Source of the DNA: Chromobotia macracanthus
Lineage: Eukaryota > Chordata > Actinopteri > Cypriniformes > Botiidae
Direction: 5' to 3'
NCBI GenBank assembly: GCA_036877525.1
Contig: JAZGTH010000073.1
Coordinates: 558,001 to 622,000 of the forward strand
DNA length: 64,000 nucleotides
Part shown: positions 28,154 through 41,654 of the stretch, piece by piece
Layout of the letters: each line of letters begins with the position of its first letter
Numbering within the stretch: the first letter of the stretch is position 1
Notes under the pieces: model-generated
What the model was told of the DNA's origin: nothing
The model's database searches: none
Seen by the model: the letters and a program-made list of their open reading frames with translations, nothing else
Made by a program: the position numbers and the translations under genes

Positions 28154-28871
28154 AAGTTGCGTAGGAGAAAAACACAGGAATCGATTAAAACAACTAACCT
28201 GTAAGATTTTGTTAAATGGGTTTGTTCTCTTCTAAAATAGCTGACATTTGATACATGTTCAATGACATTCTATTCACATGCGACTATCTGCATTCTTTAG
28301 TTACCACTGAATACAGTGTCTGCATAGGTATGATATACATCTAACCCAATGATCTAAGATACAAAGTCTAAAGGAATGTATTCACTGCAGTGATCTTACT
28401 GATACATTTCAGTAATTAAAAACTGGTTTACCAAACCACTGTTTCTCGTGATTATAATGACATCTCAGGATACATGACATCTACTTAATGTATCTCCTAA
28501 TATGACATCATGTTGGCAGTGTGTCTATCCAGCTTGGTTTATGGTGGTCGCAAAAGATATAAAGGCTTGGATTAAGGTGGTCCAATACAGAGATACAAAA
28601 TGTCTTTATCAATTTTCTTTTAAAATGTCTTTATCAACAACAAAAATGTAAGTAGACCTTGAGGTAAACTTGCAGAACAGACAAGGCACACGTGTGATGG
28701 TATCCAAAGGAACTAGGCAACTGCGTATTCAATACATGGTCTTCAAAAATGTTTCACATGTGGTCCAGAGAATGGAGTCCTTGCTCCACCACAGAGGAGA
28801 TGCAGAGAAATAAAAGAAGGTCCGCATCTTTGCCTACACACCGCTATCCAGTTGCTTCCAGTCCCGTCAGC

Positions 28872-31800
28872 TCAGTAATAATTAAATTTGACCTTTTCAA
28901 TGTCTCCAATCAGTGTCCTTGCCAAGAAGATTCCCACCATCTAACAGCATAGCAATACACAAAATCAGAATCATTTAAAAAGAGGATTTCCAAAGACACT
29001 TCTGCGCTATTCTGATATTTTACACTTCTGATGTTTTACTTATTTCCCAGACCAGCTGTTTTTTATTCTGGTTATTTTATGAGAATTAATCTAGAATTTG
29101 AAACCTTTCACCATGTGCATAGTGTGTGTTACTGTTTGAGATGTTTGATTGCTATGTGAAGTGTAGGGTGACATCTAGCTGTAATATATATTTTATATGC
29201 TGCATGATTTTTCTCTGACAGTCCAAGCACATGCATTACCTGTAACAATGATATGACTATAAAGACTCCAGCCACAATATAAAGATTCCGTGGAAGCCAG
29301 TCCTCCAAAGCTGTGATGCATCCCTTGGTATAAATGGTGTTGCTCCAATGGGACTGTAAATCCAAAATATAAACAGCTTTTATTATTCATAAGATAAGTG
29401 ACACTAAGTGACAGTAAACAGAGAGGTTAGGCATTTAAATAAAGTATTTTTAAGTGCATTATACAGTAACAACAAACAAATTATCTTTAATGAAACACAT
29501 TATCATATACAAGTTTATTCTGTATGGTAGTCTTCTCTTCTAAATGCAATTTCCCTTCTGCCAATATAACACAGAAAGAGACTGATTATTAGTGGAGAGC
29601 AGTAGAAAGGAACAACTACACACACATCCTTTTCAAGAAAATGGAATTTGCAAAGATTAACAGATATTGGAGATGCAATCAGACCAGCAAAAAAGATCTC
29701 TATTAATTCAGTTTTCCCATTTCACTGCTTCTGAGAAACTAGTTTGAACCTTGTAAACTTGAAAACTCGTCATTAATTTGTACTTTTTCCCAACATTTTC
29801 CAATAATTTTGTGGAAGCTGACAAATGTTTCAATTTAACCCACTCTCTGATGCAGGAAGCCACTCGACAAGTTTCACAATTCATCTGTAAGTTTACTGAA
29901 GCACAACTTTTGACAATAATGACAATAAACAGAATGTCTAATCTTCCAAAATGCCAGATCTAAATAAATCCCAGAAGATTTGCTTTAAACTGTGCATTGT
30001 GAACTTACCTGTGTGCCTAACTTTCTAATATCATATCCACACTGAGTGTTCACCACTGTATCCTGTGGAGAAAGGCCATATGCTTGTGAAAATTATATCA
30101 CTGGAAAAGTCATTTCACAGCTCAAAAACACTCAAAAACTAAATACTTTCTTTTGTGTAGTAATGACCTGTGTTAAGCTATTAAGCACAATGGTTCTGAA
30201 GAATGCTGTGTTGTAGAAAACGTGTAGCATGCTGAAAATATCTTGTAAATCTTTAAAATGCTACAGTAGAAGAGAGAAGGACTTACAGCTGGGTCACTGA
30301 GGCAACAGGAGAAGGGCACTCCACATCTCTCTCTGCTGGGATTAGTCATGGAGCAGTTAAAATATACATTCATATCCCAGTCATTGGGGTCTTTAGCTCC
30401 ACAACAATGATTCTGTAAACAGCAGATTAGAAAATTTGAGGGCTAACATGATAACCAACACTGTAAACTGCCAATACTATTATGAAATGCAGACAATTAT
30501 TTTTTTAAAGCTTTAAAAGCTTTTTTATGCTGTACCAATGGACAACAACAAACGGAAATGTCAACATTTATTGGAAAACAGATGTGCACAGCTAACAGTC
30601 TGTTAGAGTCAAATGTTACTGTAACACGCTAGCAAACAGTACACACAACAAGGGTTCACCCACACATATATTAAAAGTTAGGCTTGGCTATTATTCTTGA
30701 ATAAAATACAAAAAAATCAAAATAAATTAAAATGCACTTGATATTATTAAGGAAGAATTAGTATACACTTAGAAACTCTCTCACACTTACAAGTCTCTGA
30801 AGTGAGTCAATCAGGTTCTGCAGATCAATGTCATCCCGATAAGCCTTCACGTTGGCCAAGAAGAAATCGCTGATCCATGCCCTAACATGCCCCTGGAACA
30901 CAAATGCCAGCACTGCAGCTGTCAGCTCCAGAAAGAAGATGAACCCAATGACTCCAGAGAACTGCAACACAAAGTCAAGAGGCAGGTGAAAGGTCAACAA
31001 GCCTCATCTGACAGTGTTAGCAAACTTTTCTTGTAAGTATGAGCCCTAATTTCATTAGTTTTGCACTGAGGAGAGGACTGGGATTAGGACCAAAGCTCCT
31101 CCAGATCACAGCTGTTAAAGCCCGTTCACACCCACGATGATAATTATATAACTTACAGTTTTAACTTTGTGAAAATAGTGATGTCTACATCACAACTATA
31201 TATTATCATAACTGATATTTTCTAAATGTGATATGAAGTATTATGCACTCTTTACTTGGTTTTACTCATTTTTTTCCTGTTTTTTTTATTATGTACTTAT
31301 GAGGCAAATATTTTGGCATCACGTGGCACTTATGTTGGAAATGTGGAAATGTAAAATTAAAATATTTTTTTAAAAAGTAAACGTTAATTGAACCTCTGTT
31401 AATTAACTTTAAAGAGCATTTTATCATCCAGTGACAAACCTCCAAATATTCTTATAACAAGATATAATGGTACACTGTTCAAATGTGCAGTAAGCAATTT
31501 TTAAAAAGCGCATCAGACCAAGTACTGAAATGCACATTTTTGCCAATCAGCAGTAAGGGGAGTCTTCTAATGATGGGAAGGAGAGAGAGATCAGTGCACC
31601 AAACAGACATTAGCCGAACAACTATAGAAAGAGATAGATGGCAGATAAAAACAAAAGGAAAACGTCAGTGGAATATAACATTACAAAGAAGGGGTATGAT
31701 CAGGTAAGTAGTAGTATCGGAGCAGCTTTTCAGCATTAAGCAGAACACAAGGAGCAGAAAGACCTGAAATCTTGAGACTGCTTTATTTCTTTTAGATAGG

Positions 31801-33319
31801 TGTGTAACGGATTGTACTGCATTTCAAAAAAATACGCTGTTTTGCTTCAATATACTTGTGTGTCATCTTTACTTGTTTGATCATTTGCATTATTTTCAAT
31901 CGCTTCAGCTATGATAAAGAGACATGTGGGGGAGCTATCAAATTAGGGGCAAGGTACTTTTTGGGTAGGGGCATGTTTGTTTTGATGATTTCAAATATTG
32001 TAAGTGTTTACCTTAAATTGCCCCTTTAACAGTGTAACAGGGTATCACAATGGATAGATGAATACTTACAAATTTAAGTAGGCATATGTTTTCCCTGAGT
32101 GCTCCAACACATCCAGCAAAGCCCAAAATAAAAGTGATTGTGCCCACGACTAGCACCCCCCATACAGGGTCAAAACCATGCAGGCGTGTTACTTGTGTCA
32201 GATCTGATAGTACACCCTGCGAAAATACAATAAATAAACCATTTACACACTTTTTTCCCAAAGCCAATCAAAACTTTTTACAGTCTCAAGACTGTAAAAT
32301 GTGCAAAATGTTTTCTGTAAAAGACTTAATAATGTATGTAGATTAGGCCATCAAGTTTATTCATGTTTGAAATGACACAAGGGAAATTTTACCTTTTCAC
32401 TCCAGGCCCAGAAGCCAATTGCAATAAATGCTGTTCCAGCCAGCTAAAAAGCAGACATTGTTGTATCAGACTGTATCAGAATATGTTTACACATAAAGAC
32501 AAATTACTGTACAAAGTACAGTACTGAGTATGTGGTTACATGACATGACATGACATATATATGACTAATGGTATTAAAATAGACAGCAGCATTTCTAATA
32601 AGTGTAATTCAGAAACATACAAGAAATAGTGTGTGCTTGTTGAACAAACATACCAGGAATAACAATTCTTAAGAATGAATGAAATGGAAAATAAAGAGTT
32701 GCAGTATTTAAAACATGGCAATAAATTAATATAACAGCAAACTATGCAATAATAGCAAAACACTTTTCTCAGAACCCATAATGAAATATCAAAAACAGGA
32801 AAATGGGGTGAAAGCAGTTATCACTAAACACCTCCCATGCTTCCCCACTGAGGACACCACAGGTTACGCAGATGTATGCCGGAATAACTCTGTTTCCTGT
32901 TTAATGCAAATCTGGAAACCTGACATCAATAGTGGGTTGATTTTTGTTTTGATATAAAGTTCATCAACTTTCTTTTCCAGTTACCCACCCAGTAATATAA
33001 ACAGTCAGAGTATGAAACATCTATGGATGTAAAGCAAAACTACAACGAAAGAAATAAAGTAAATGGCAGAAGAGATAGCCAGGGCAGACAGCAGTAGAAA
33101 ACGATGGTGGAGGTTTATGGTTACTCAACTTCAGAACTGGCAGGGTGGTAACTTAAACTTCCAGAGAAAAGCACAAGGGGCCACAGACTTGTGTGTGTGC
33201 ATGTTTACACAGTGTAGCAAAACATCTCATCAACTTACCCAAAAAATAATGTTGTAGCTGAACATTAGGTATTTGTAGCAACAGCTGACCTCTGCATTTT
33301 CATATCTGTAATAGTACAT
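28872..33319 (-). CDS. tspan14: Tetraspanin-14 (TspanC8 group)
   Basis: Eight coding exons join in frame to 270 aa, the length of human TSPAN14: 33239-33319, 32393-32443, 32070-32216, 30791-30961, 30287-30412, 30009-30062, 29240-29353 and 28872-28940. The start MYYYRYENAEVSCCYKYLMF and the motifs GVLSDLTQVTRLHG, GALRENICLL and IYTKGC fit TSPAN14 better than TSPAN5 or TSPAN17. There are four membrane segments. The large loop holds CCG, a lone C in YFNC, RERC, PFSCC, TQC and KGC, which makes eight cysteines, the TspanC8 mark. TspanC8 proteins bind the metalloprotease ADAM10 and control its exit from the ER and its substrate choice, including Notch (family knowledge). The C-terminal tail KVKFNYY differs from the mammalian tail. 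A non-coding first exon ending at 34731 is likely. No disruption was seen. Confidence 0.95.
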
Positions 33320-34021
33320 CTTCTTCCTTACAATAAAAGAAAAGGAGAATTAAGATTAAGTGTCCCATGAACTGAAAACAATTGCAGATCTTTAGAACGT
33401 TCTATAACTGAAAATGTGCTTTTACAGAAACTAAAACATTTAAATGAGCAAAAGTATAAACCTAATGTTGATCTGATGAAAAAAACAAATTACATTGCGT
33501 TCTAAAGACTCAGCAATTGCATTTCATAGCAAAATTCGAGAGAAGCTTGCATCTTTGACACCTTACATGTCAAGAAGGTGCCAAATAGCACAGGATGCAA
33601 AAATATAACATCACTATCTCAAATCCCCATAAAACGTAAAAGTTAAATTTGCACAAATGGCCAATAGGTGCCAACATCTGCAAACATTGGGATTATAGGA
33701 TAACCAATGAAGATATTTCACTTCAGTTAACCAAGTGCACCTTGTATTTTGTATTCCTGTGTTTTGTTTTTCTTCTAATGATTATTGCAACATAAAAACG
33801 TTTATAAAAACGTGCATGAGCACAGATAGTGTAAATAATGTAAATAATGTGTTTAGGTTCCTTCTTTACCGTTTACTTGTTTATAAATTAAAATGCTAAC
33901 TACAAACACGGTTTAAACGTCTCAGATTAAATTATTATACAATAATGATTATTTCTATTTGCAATACCTGTCACTTAATAACAACTACTGCAAAGAAATA
34001 ATGTGAAAAGCAGTCAGTAAG

Positions 34022-34056
34022 TTTGGGTTTAGTGAATTAAGTGCACTAAACCCAAA
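34022..34056. repeat. 13-bp perfect inverted repeat in tspan14 intron 1
   Basis: TTTGGGTTTAGTG (34022-34034) pairs with CACTAAACCCAAA (34044-34056) across a 9-nt loop. No coding overlap. Confidence 0.85.
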
Positions 34057-34730
34057 TTCATTTTCGTTTTTAATGATTACACAAGACGCGACCAAAGCCA
34101 TTTTCCGTGATGTCCGTGTAACTTGTGAAATATCGGCAGCAATAATTCAGGCTGAATTCATTAGACAAGATGGCTATTTCCCCCTACTTCTTCCTCCTAC
34201 TAGCTAGCCAAGTGGCTAGTGATTAGCAAAGATGACGGATCACTTTCAAAGTCACTTTACAAGACAAATTTCAGTTTCCCGTAACAGTGAATGTGCTGGT
34301 TTATAAAGGTTAAGGTAACAAGTCTCTGCCAGTAATGTTCGTAAACTAAGGACAATATAAGCTAATCAAAACCTTGTAAAGCTAACAGCTAAACAACTCT
34401 ATGTAACTAGCTAGCCAACAAACTATTAGTCGCATCACGATTAATCCAAACCTACTCTTTACCAAGCAACTGCGTTATACGTACAAAAAATGATTTTATT
34501 CACAAGTACTATTAAAAACTACCATTTAAAGCAGCGCTTGTTTAATCTATTTAGGCGATTACGCGAGCGCGCCTCGTCTGTGCGCGTGAAACTCGACGCT
34601 CGGGTAACTCGCGTCCGTATCACGAATATAAAAAAAACACTAAATTGGATTAGTAAACCTGAAGCTTTTAATCTGTGATTGGACATATACTTATTAATAA
34701 TCAATGGTACAGAATTGATAGAAGGCTCAC

Positions 34731-34800
34731 CTCTTTGTTTATGTCTCACAACGCCTCCACCTGGTAGTTACTTTGAGAAAACTCCACCGATATGCCTCCC
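34731..34800 (-). other. Likely non-coding first exon of tspan14
   Basis: On the minus strand, sequence ending AACAAAGAG is followed by a good donor (GTGAGCC) at 34730. The next acceptor (TTGTAAG at 33327) sits 7 nt before the tspan14 ATG, so this exon would be 5' UTR only. A small CpG-rich patch (34552-34625) lies just inside intron 1. The upstream end of the exon is not determined. Confidence 0.5.
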
Positions 34801-37666
34801 ACCCTGCAAATGAATGCAATACTGTGTGAGAGAAAGACACGCCTCGTACTTGCGTGCATGAAATACTCGCTACAAATCTTAAATGTTTCTTTGAAAATAC
34901 AATTGAGATGAGCCGTTTTCATTAAACGTGTAAATATTAGCCAACCATTCCGCTATGTCCAGTGCCAAATTGTAACTAAGCCTAATTGCATATTTAGTTA
35001 ATTCTATACATGGTATTTTAACACATTATTTTAACACAATGCTATAGATGGTATTTTAACACATACATGTATGTAAGGCAAAATGTGACTTTTTTATTAA
35101 CATGGCATATTACATGTAATGAATTATGATGTGAACTTTAGGTTAACGTTATTTATGACATGTTGATGTATAAAACGCTAGATGTTATGCCTTAAATTAG
35201 GATGACAAAATAGCCAACACCCCTCCTTTTTCCCCTCCAACACTTGCTCTGTATCTCTTTTCATACAACTCACACCCTTTACCCAAAGCACACAGTAACT
35301 ATCTGTACTTGAGAAATGCATGAGTCACATCCTCTGCAGTCTCATGCAAGTGGAAGAGAAGAGCCACAAGGCTGTTATTTTCCTCTTTCTTGTTCTCTGT
35401 TTTGATGCTGTAGAGTGTTGTTTGAATTTACCTCAGAATGCACAAATCGAAGAAATAATAAATCGGTAGGTTTAGGTATGCTTCCAGTCCTCCATAAGAG
35501 ATTACAAAGCATTTAATCAATTAAGAATTGTACTCAGTAATACAGACATTGCAAAACTCAGAATGTAGGGGTGTTTATAAAAAAGGGAGTATGACATAGT
35601 TGTTGACAGGAATACTAGTAGATGAATAAAAGACTGCATGTGGAGACATCACCCACAGATGAAACATGTTTTAGTCAACACTTGGAAACCATAAAAGCCT
35701 ATCAAAAGCTACTGTTCACCATAATCCTATGTGACTGTGTAGCCATGGAGACCAGTATGCAGCTGATGTCCTATTGGCTGCTCTGTTGAAGAGTTTTATT
35801 AATCATGTATTAACAACACCTAAGCCAACTTAAATATGTCTTGATCATGCGAGCCAAAACCCATTGGTGCTGGTTCCACCCTTCTTCAAACCAAAGTTAG
35901 TTGTTCAAAGAGCACAGAAAAGCCAAAGGCGTATACGTAGTTTATGTAAATACCTTTATTTCTTCTTCCATTCTTTTTTAAAAAGTAAGCATAGTATAAC
36001 AGTTTATTCACAGGAAACAAAAAAATAAAAGCAATTCACAATACAACAGCTACTAGGTACATTACACCAAAACCCTATTTTTTCACTTATTTACTAGCTT
36101 AAACCCTTTGTTCTTTAACCACTTTTTATGATTTAAGCAATATTATTTGCTGCTTTTGTGTAAGTGTTTTTGTTTTGTTTTATGTTTTCTTCTGTGTAAT
36201 ACTAAGTATTATTTGAATGACCTTTTGGGGGTTTATAAATGATTCAGTTCATGTTCAAGTGTAAAGTATGTGTGTGCATAGCAGTGTATTAATATCGAAT
36301 CTGTCAACCCAAAATGAAGGTGAAGAGTTACTGAGAAGAAAATTTGTCTTGTTTCTTAGCAACCCCAAACATACTGATTCATGTCAGAAAATGGACAATA
36401 TTGAACACAAACAAATGTGTCTGCCTGAAGAAACTAATATTTTACATATTTCATAAATGACACACCCCATTACACCCCCATTAATCAAACACACCCTACA
36501 TTCTGGGCTGATAATGACTATCATTCTGCTGTAGTTTAATCCCATTAAGTGTAAGTTTCTGTATGTTTGCTTGTGTTTTGTTTACAGGTCTGGAAACACT
36601 ATTTTCACATGTAGTTGCAACCAAATACATTTTATCCACACTGTAAAAAAACTTTGCTGCCTTAAATTCTTAAGGTTAATAAATCTGGTTGTACAAGTCA
36701 TTTCAACTTACTCTTTGTAATCTTTACTGGTGTGGAGTTGAGATAACTTGGGAAATTGAGAAACAATTGGGAAATTGCTTAACCTATTTTTTTAAAATAT
36801 ACCAGTCAGGATTTAAAATATTAAGTTGAAATTACTTGAATAGCCAAGTTGATTAAACTTAAAAATATAAGGCAGCAATTTGTTTTTACAGTGCAGCTAC
36901 TTCACCCTAAATTTCATTTATATGTCTTATAATTTTCTCCATAGTAGGTCCTCATTCTTGACCACTATAACCTTGTTTGCATATTTTCTCTGTTCTGTTT
37001 TAAAATTGCAGTTATGATGCAAAGTGCGTGTGTGATATACCCTGTTGTGTCTACAATCTTGATTTAAACACAAGGGTAATATGTGTGAATGTAGCAAACA
37101 CAAATACTTTTATCAGCAGGTATTCAATTTTATAGAGGTTGGCTTCCTTATTTATCCAATAATGGTGCTGTTGTACAACCTTTTTTACTTTGTACCATTC
37201 TAAGCTGTAAAATGCATTTTTAACCAGTAGTTTAAGCATGATTAAATGAGAACAGCAACATTAATGCCATTCTAGTTAGAAATTTTCTGTATGTATAAAC
37301 TTATAAGCACTGTGTGCATAAACTATAAACAGCTGTATAAATCTCGAACATGGTAAAGAATGAGTTAAAATCGTCAATAAAGTCAATAGTCAATAAAGAT
37401 GTTTGTAAATAATATACACAAAGCTGTCAGCTATGATTACCCTTGTACAATTATCATTAAATAGCAAAAATGAAAATAAATATATTGTTGTTAAAACTGA
37501 ACCAAATGAAGCCCATCTGATTAATCAGAGCACATCACAAAAAAGTGTTTGTTAGTTTTTTTTCTTTCAGATAAGATAAATATTAAATGGTTTAGACATG
37601 TTCCTAACATTTAATAAATACATTTAATAAATAGGTTTAAATAGGCGACACATGGCAAGATTTGGC
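34801..37666. other. Intergenic: tspan14 promoter side and homeobox gene 3' side
   Basis: Contains a miniature DNA transposon (36639-36893). No exon was recognised; the open frames here are short and AT-driven. The homeobox gene's 3' UTR must lie within the right part, but no clear minus-strand poly(A) signal was chosen. Confidence 0.5.
36639..36893. mobile_element. Miniature inverted-repeat transposable element (MITE)
   Basis: About 255 bp with terminal inverted repeats of about 35 bp. The left end starts CACTGTAAAAAAACTTTGCT and the reverse complement of the right end starts CACTGTAAAAACAAATTGCT, continuing with few mismatches through a shared GCTGCCTTA block. There is no coding capacity. 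A related left-end fragment lies at 58436-58560, so this is an interspersed family. The superfamily and target-site duplication were not resolved. Confidence 0.8.
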
Positions 37667-39719
37667 TCAGCAAAACACATGACTGTCCTCTGATTGGCTG
37701 TTGAGTTCATCACCTTGCCACCAATCTCCTTGCAACTCTCCCAGGATCTCCTGCAGGGAGAGGGCAGGGAGCTCAGGCAAAGGCCCATGGTGAATGCCCC
37801 TCTCCTGTGCACTCTCCATCCCTTGCACTTCTGGGTTCTCTACACAAAAAGAACTGGGGGCTGGAGCAGTGCCTTCCAAACCGCCCTCCCAGCAGCCTGA
37901 GTCTGGGGTGACAGGGGTCAGTGGCTGGAGGCTGTTGTATTTTTCAGATGGAGGGCAGTAAAAGCCCTGAGTGGAGCTGGTATTGCAGGCATAGGCATCT
38001 GAATGAAAGTGGCTCCACATGGAGCTCATTGGTGAACTCCTCTCATAACTTGTAGACCAGTTAGGGGGCATATGATGCTCTGAGTTCAGATGAGGAGAAC
38101 TGCCATGAGTGTTAAGAGGTCTGCCCTGATTATGTCCATATGATGGGGTACAATAGCCTGAATCATCACCAATAGACATGGAAGATGGTGTTTCACATGC
38201 ATACAGACCATCCCTTTCCATTTCTTCCTTAATGTGACTGGGATATGTGGGTGGTGGAGTGCATAAGGGCATAGCGACCTCACTGCCCTCCCTGCCGGAA
38301 GGGTGTAGCTGCACTGGTGAATTCTGCATGGCACTGTAGGCGGGCAATGGAGAATCAGATAGCCACAATGGCTTCTTGCCGCCCTTGCATTTCAACGTGC
38401 GAGCCCTTCTATTCTGGAACCATACCTGTTGCGAGCAGAGCCATAGAGATAAAGACAGTCAGCCTCATAAGAATACAGTTGATAGATTACAGCCAACCAT
38501 CTAAAGCACACAGATAAAAACTTCTCTCTTAAAAGTTACAGCTTAATCATTGTCAGTGACATCCCACAATGGTGACATGTAGTCAGAATCTGCGGTTGGT
38601 ATTTCCTTTGTTTACAAGCTGTACAGTCTCCTAAACTAAACAGCAGATAATCACAGAGATGCTTGCATCATCACAGTGTTGCACTGATAAACAGAGATTA
38701 TTGATACTGGTATCAACAACAGCAAACACTACATTATCACATAAAGGCCTTATTAGCATAACAGTTTACCTGTTTTTGTGTGTGTACCGCATGTATGTGT
38801 ATTTTTTAAATGCATAAGACAGATAAAGTAAAGTGATGTGCAGGCCAAGTAGGGTCACCCATACTTGGAAATTGTTGTTTGCATTCAACCCACCCTGTTA
38901 GGGCACACACACTGCAAATCATGAACACACACCCAGAGCAGTGGCAGTACTGCGGTGCCCAGGGAGCATTTGGGGTTAAGGTGCTTTGTTCAAGGGCACC
39001 TCAGTTGGTTACTGCTGGCACTAGGAGTCAAATCTTGTCCAACACTCTAACCAGTAGGCCACAACTGCCCCCCAAAAGCAGGACATAAAGCAGGCTTGCT
39101 TTATATCATTTCAGTTCTAGTGAATGCATTAAGTGAATGAACATCTGCAATAAAATGGCATTATAAGACCCATCACCCACCTGTATGCGAGACTCTGGCA
39201 ATCCTGTAGTTTGGGAGAGACTCTCTCTGAGGCTGATTCCTGGGTATGGGTCTGTCTCAAATGTGGCACGAAGAAGCTCCACGTGTTCCTTTGAGAAACT
39301 TGTCCTTTTCCTGCGGCTGGTGCCTCTTGATACAGATCCACTTCCAGATATTTTTGCAGAAGCATCTTCGAGAGCAAGACCAAAATTACTGTCAAACCAA
39401 ATGTGCTGTTATCATAATTCATGTTATCGTACTTCTTGCCCATGCAAAACTTTAATATATGGAAATGCATGTAAATATATGTATATAATAAATATGTTAA
39501 TGGATTTCACACATTTTATAGAAATGTCACATCACACTTACGCATATATGCAACATATTTCAAAATACTAATAACCTTAAGTATGGATCAGACACTACAA
39601 TAATGTATGCAGCAGAAAATAAAATGATAGAAACATGTTTTTCCCTACAGACATCATAAATTAAAATTTCAGATATCATCAACAGGGTTCTGCTTACCAA
39701 TGTTATTGTCTTTCCACAT
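37667..39719 (-). CDS. Mix-type paired-like homeobox transcription factor (mxtx-like)
   Basis: Three exons join in frame to 321 aa: 39698-39719 (MWKDNNI), 39181-39365 and 37667-38425. The homeodomain (about residues 23-82) starts RRKRTSFSKEHVELLRATFE, continues DPYPGISLRESLSQTTGLPE and ends SRIQVWFQNRRARTLKCKGG. The second intron falls between Q and V of IQVWFQ, the usual place in paired-class genes. The rest is a Ser/Pro-rich tail (PLCTPPPTYPSHIKEEMERD, PLTPVTPDSGCW) closing with an acidic motif LSLQEILGELQGDWW (about residues 292-306), as in Mix factors. These act in early endoderm and yolk syncytial layer specification downstream of Nodal or Nanog signals (family knowledge). mxtx1 and mxtx2 could not be separated from memory; sebox and mixl1 fit less well. 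Exon 2 uses the acceptor TTGCTCTCGAAG because it gives the right phase. Confidence 0.88.
38830..39075. repeat. Common fish interspersed repeat in intron 2 of the homeobox gene
   Basis: Includes the strings AAGGTGCTTTGTTCAAGGGC, then ACCTCAGTTGG and CTAACCAGTAGGCCACAACT. This is a recognisable dispersed element found throughout fish genomes. Its class was not assigned. It lies wholly between exons 2 and 3. Confidence 0.65.
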
Positions 39720-39822
39720 GTTGTGTCTTCTCTGGTTGAATTCTACAGACTCAGAACTGAGACTGAAGGTCTGTCTTGCCTGTTGCTCCCTGGGAATTTG
39801 ATTTCTGACCCCTACAGAACTG

Positions 39823-39830
39823 TTTTTATA
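39823..39830 (-). promoter_or_regulatory. TATA box of the homeobox gene
   Basis: The minus strand reads GGTATAAAAACAG about 105 bp upstream of the ATG. A start site about 30 bp downstream would leave a short 5' UTR of about 80 nt. A strong TATA fits an early, sharply switched developmental gene; use of the site is inferred. Confidence 0.6.
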
Positions 39831-41293
39831 CCTGTGTCCTCTAGTGTCCCCCCGTCACCCCCACCTCCCCCATTAGTTGTGCTTATTTGTCCTTTTCTCA
39901 CCCATTTTAAAGCTTTTTTTAAAATCCTACAAAAACCTCAACAATTATCATGTAAAGCTTAGTGGCATAAAATTAAATGTTAACTATTTATTTCTTTTAT
40001 TATTTGTTCGGTTGATTGCTTTATTGGTTTTCCAAAAATACTTAACTGTAGTTATATGAAAAATACCTCTTAAAACAGTTGAAAATTGTTATTAAAATAA
40101 TTTGAGACTGATATTATTTGAATAAAAAATATATTTGCAAATAGATACAAATAAACAGGTTAGTATATGTTAGTACAAAAGGCTTGCTTGGCACATTAAT
40201 CAAACATCTGATACAGAATTACACTACTGGGAAAGTGTGCTAATGGTTGGTGTCTTTACCTGTAATTGTTCTGTTCAAACGTTGTAATCAATTAAACAAT
40301 AGACTTGAAAAATATTAACTAACAAAGACATTAGCAACATGCTTAACAGAAGTTTAGGCAAAGGGCCATGAATGAATATCACATGTCCTCTGATCTCTTT
40401 TCAAATGAGGCATAAAAGAAACATGTTTGCAAGCAAAGGAAAACAAGGAGAGCAGATTGTAGAATGATTAATAGGACATTTTGCATGTGTGAGAACTGTC
40501 TCTCTTCAGAGGGGGTTACCAGTCATTCAAAGTCAAGGTGTATGCCAAGCTTGTCAATGCAGATGAGATGTTTATACAGTACATGCTGTTGAATAAAGCC
40601 AGACCCTGAAATGGATGACTAGTTTATTTCAATTGTTATCCTCAGCTAGACAACGCATCAGTAGGTAATATCGATCAATATAAGCATTTAAAGAAAGCTT
40701 AAAAAATACTACTAGCATCAGAAAAGTAGTTAGCTACTAGGTTAGCTACTAGTATTTTAACTGCTTTTGATAAAGTCCAGATTCATGTGATATTTTCAGC
40801 TTTATTTATAAAGGTTGTCCATTGCTAGGTAGGTCTTCGATGTTGTTTGTATTAGTTAAGCAAGTCTGCATTTCACTTATATCAGAAACTCTAGCAAAAG
40901 GTAGATTACAAATACATCCCCCATTAATCTAATACACCCGCTTAGCTGATACCGCATTGTGCTGAGGTAAAAATCCAATCAACCTCTAATGTTAAGATAC
41001 ATGTGAAAATCTGAGATACATTTGTTTTTGTATATATCTACCTGGCAATAGAACCTTTAAATATATTTGTATATAAGCAAATATAGTCAATTTCTAGTTA
41101 TGGTCTGCCCTGTATTGCATATTTGAACAAAAATAGAAAAAAAGGAATAATAAAAAGAATTTTAAAAAATCCATGTAGCTTGTGAATCTTTATCACATAA
41201 CAGAGAGGGTCTGTCAGAGACCTTCCTAGGCCATTTGAATTATTTTCATGACGTAAAAAAAATGTTTTATCATGCAGCTGTTCTATTGGCAGT

Positions 41294-41307
41294 ACAGCAG
41301 GGGGCAG
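41294..41307 (+). promoter_or_regulatory. CTCF-like motif
   Basis: ACAGCAGGGGGCAG matches the vertebrate CTCF core consensus CCASYAGRKGGCRS at 13 of 14 positions. It lies between the homeobox gene and the elongase gene. Confidence 0.5.
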
Positions 41308-41654
41308 CATAAGCTTTAGCTGAGTTTCTCATTTAGGCTGCTCCTCTGAAAGGTTTAGCTGTACAAAGAGGTTGTTTGTTTAAAATTTGTTTACCACTTA
41401 AGTAACCAAAAAAAAAAAATGGAAATGCTATGAATATGTATTATGAAACATCTCTGTTTTCATTTTCTGAAGTTGTGTAAGTGGTGGCTTATATTTCATG
41501 AAAAATGCAACTGTTAATGCCTAACCACATTCTAATCCTGTGTGAAAATATAAGTGAACAAGCTTTTCTAGAAAATATTTGATTAAACAACCAGATCTCT
41601 GAATTTAAGAATGTGAAAGAAACGCATCATCACATTCAGTTAATCATATTTAAC

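Noticed and set aside
34552..34625. CpG-rich patch considered as the tspan14 promoter
   Set aside because: It lies downstream of the inferred exon 1 donor, so within intron 1; the promoter should be at higher coordinates.
39129..39571. Open frames of 113 and 128 codons on opposite strands
   Set aside because: Out-of-frame readings over homeobox exon 2; the true frame encodes the homeodomain.
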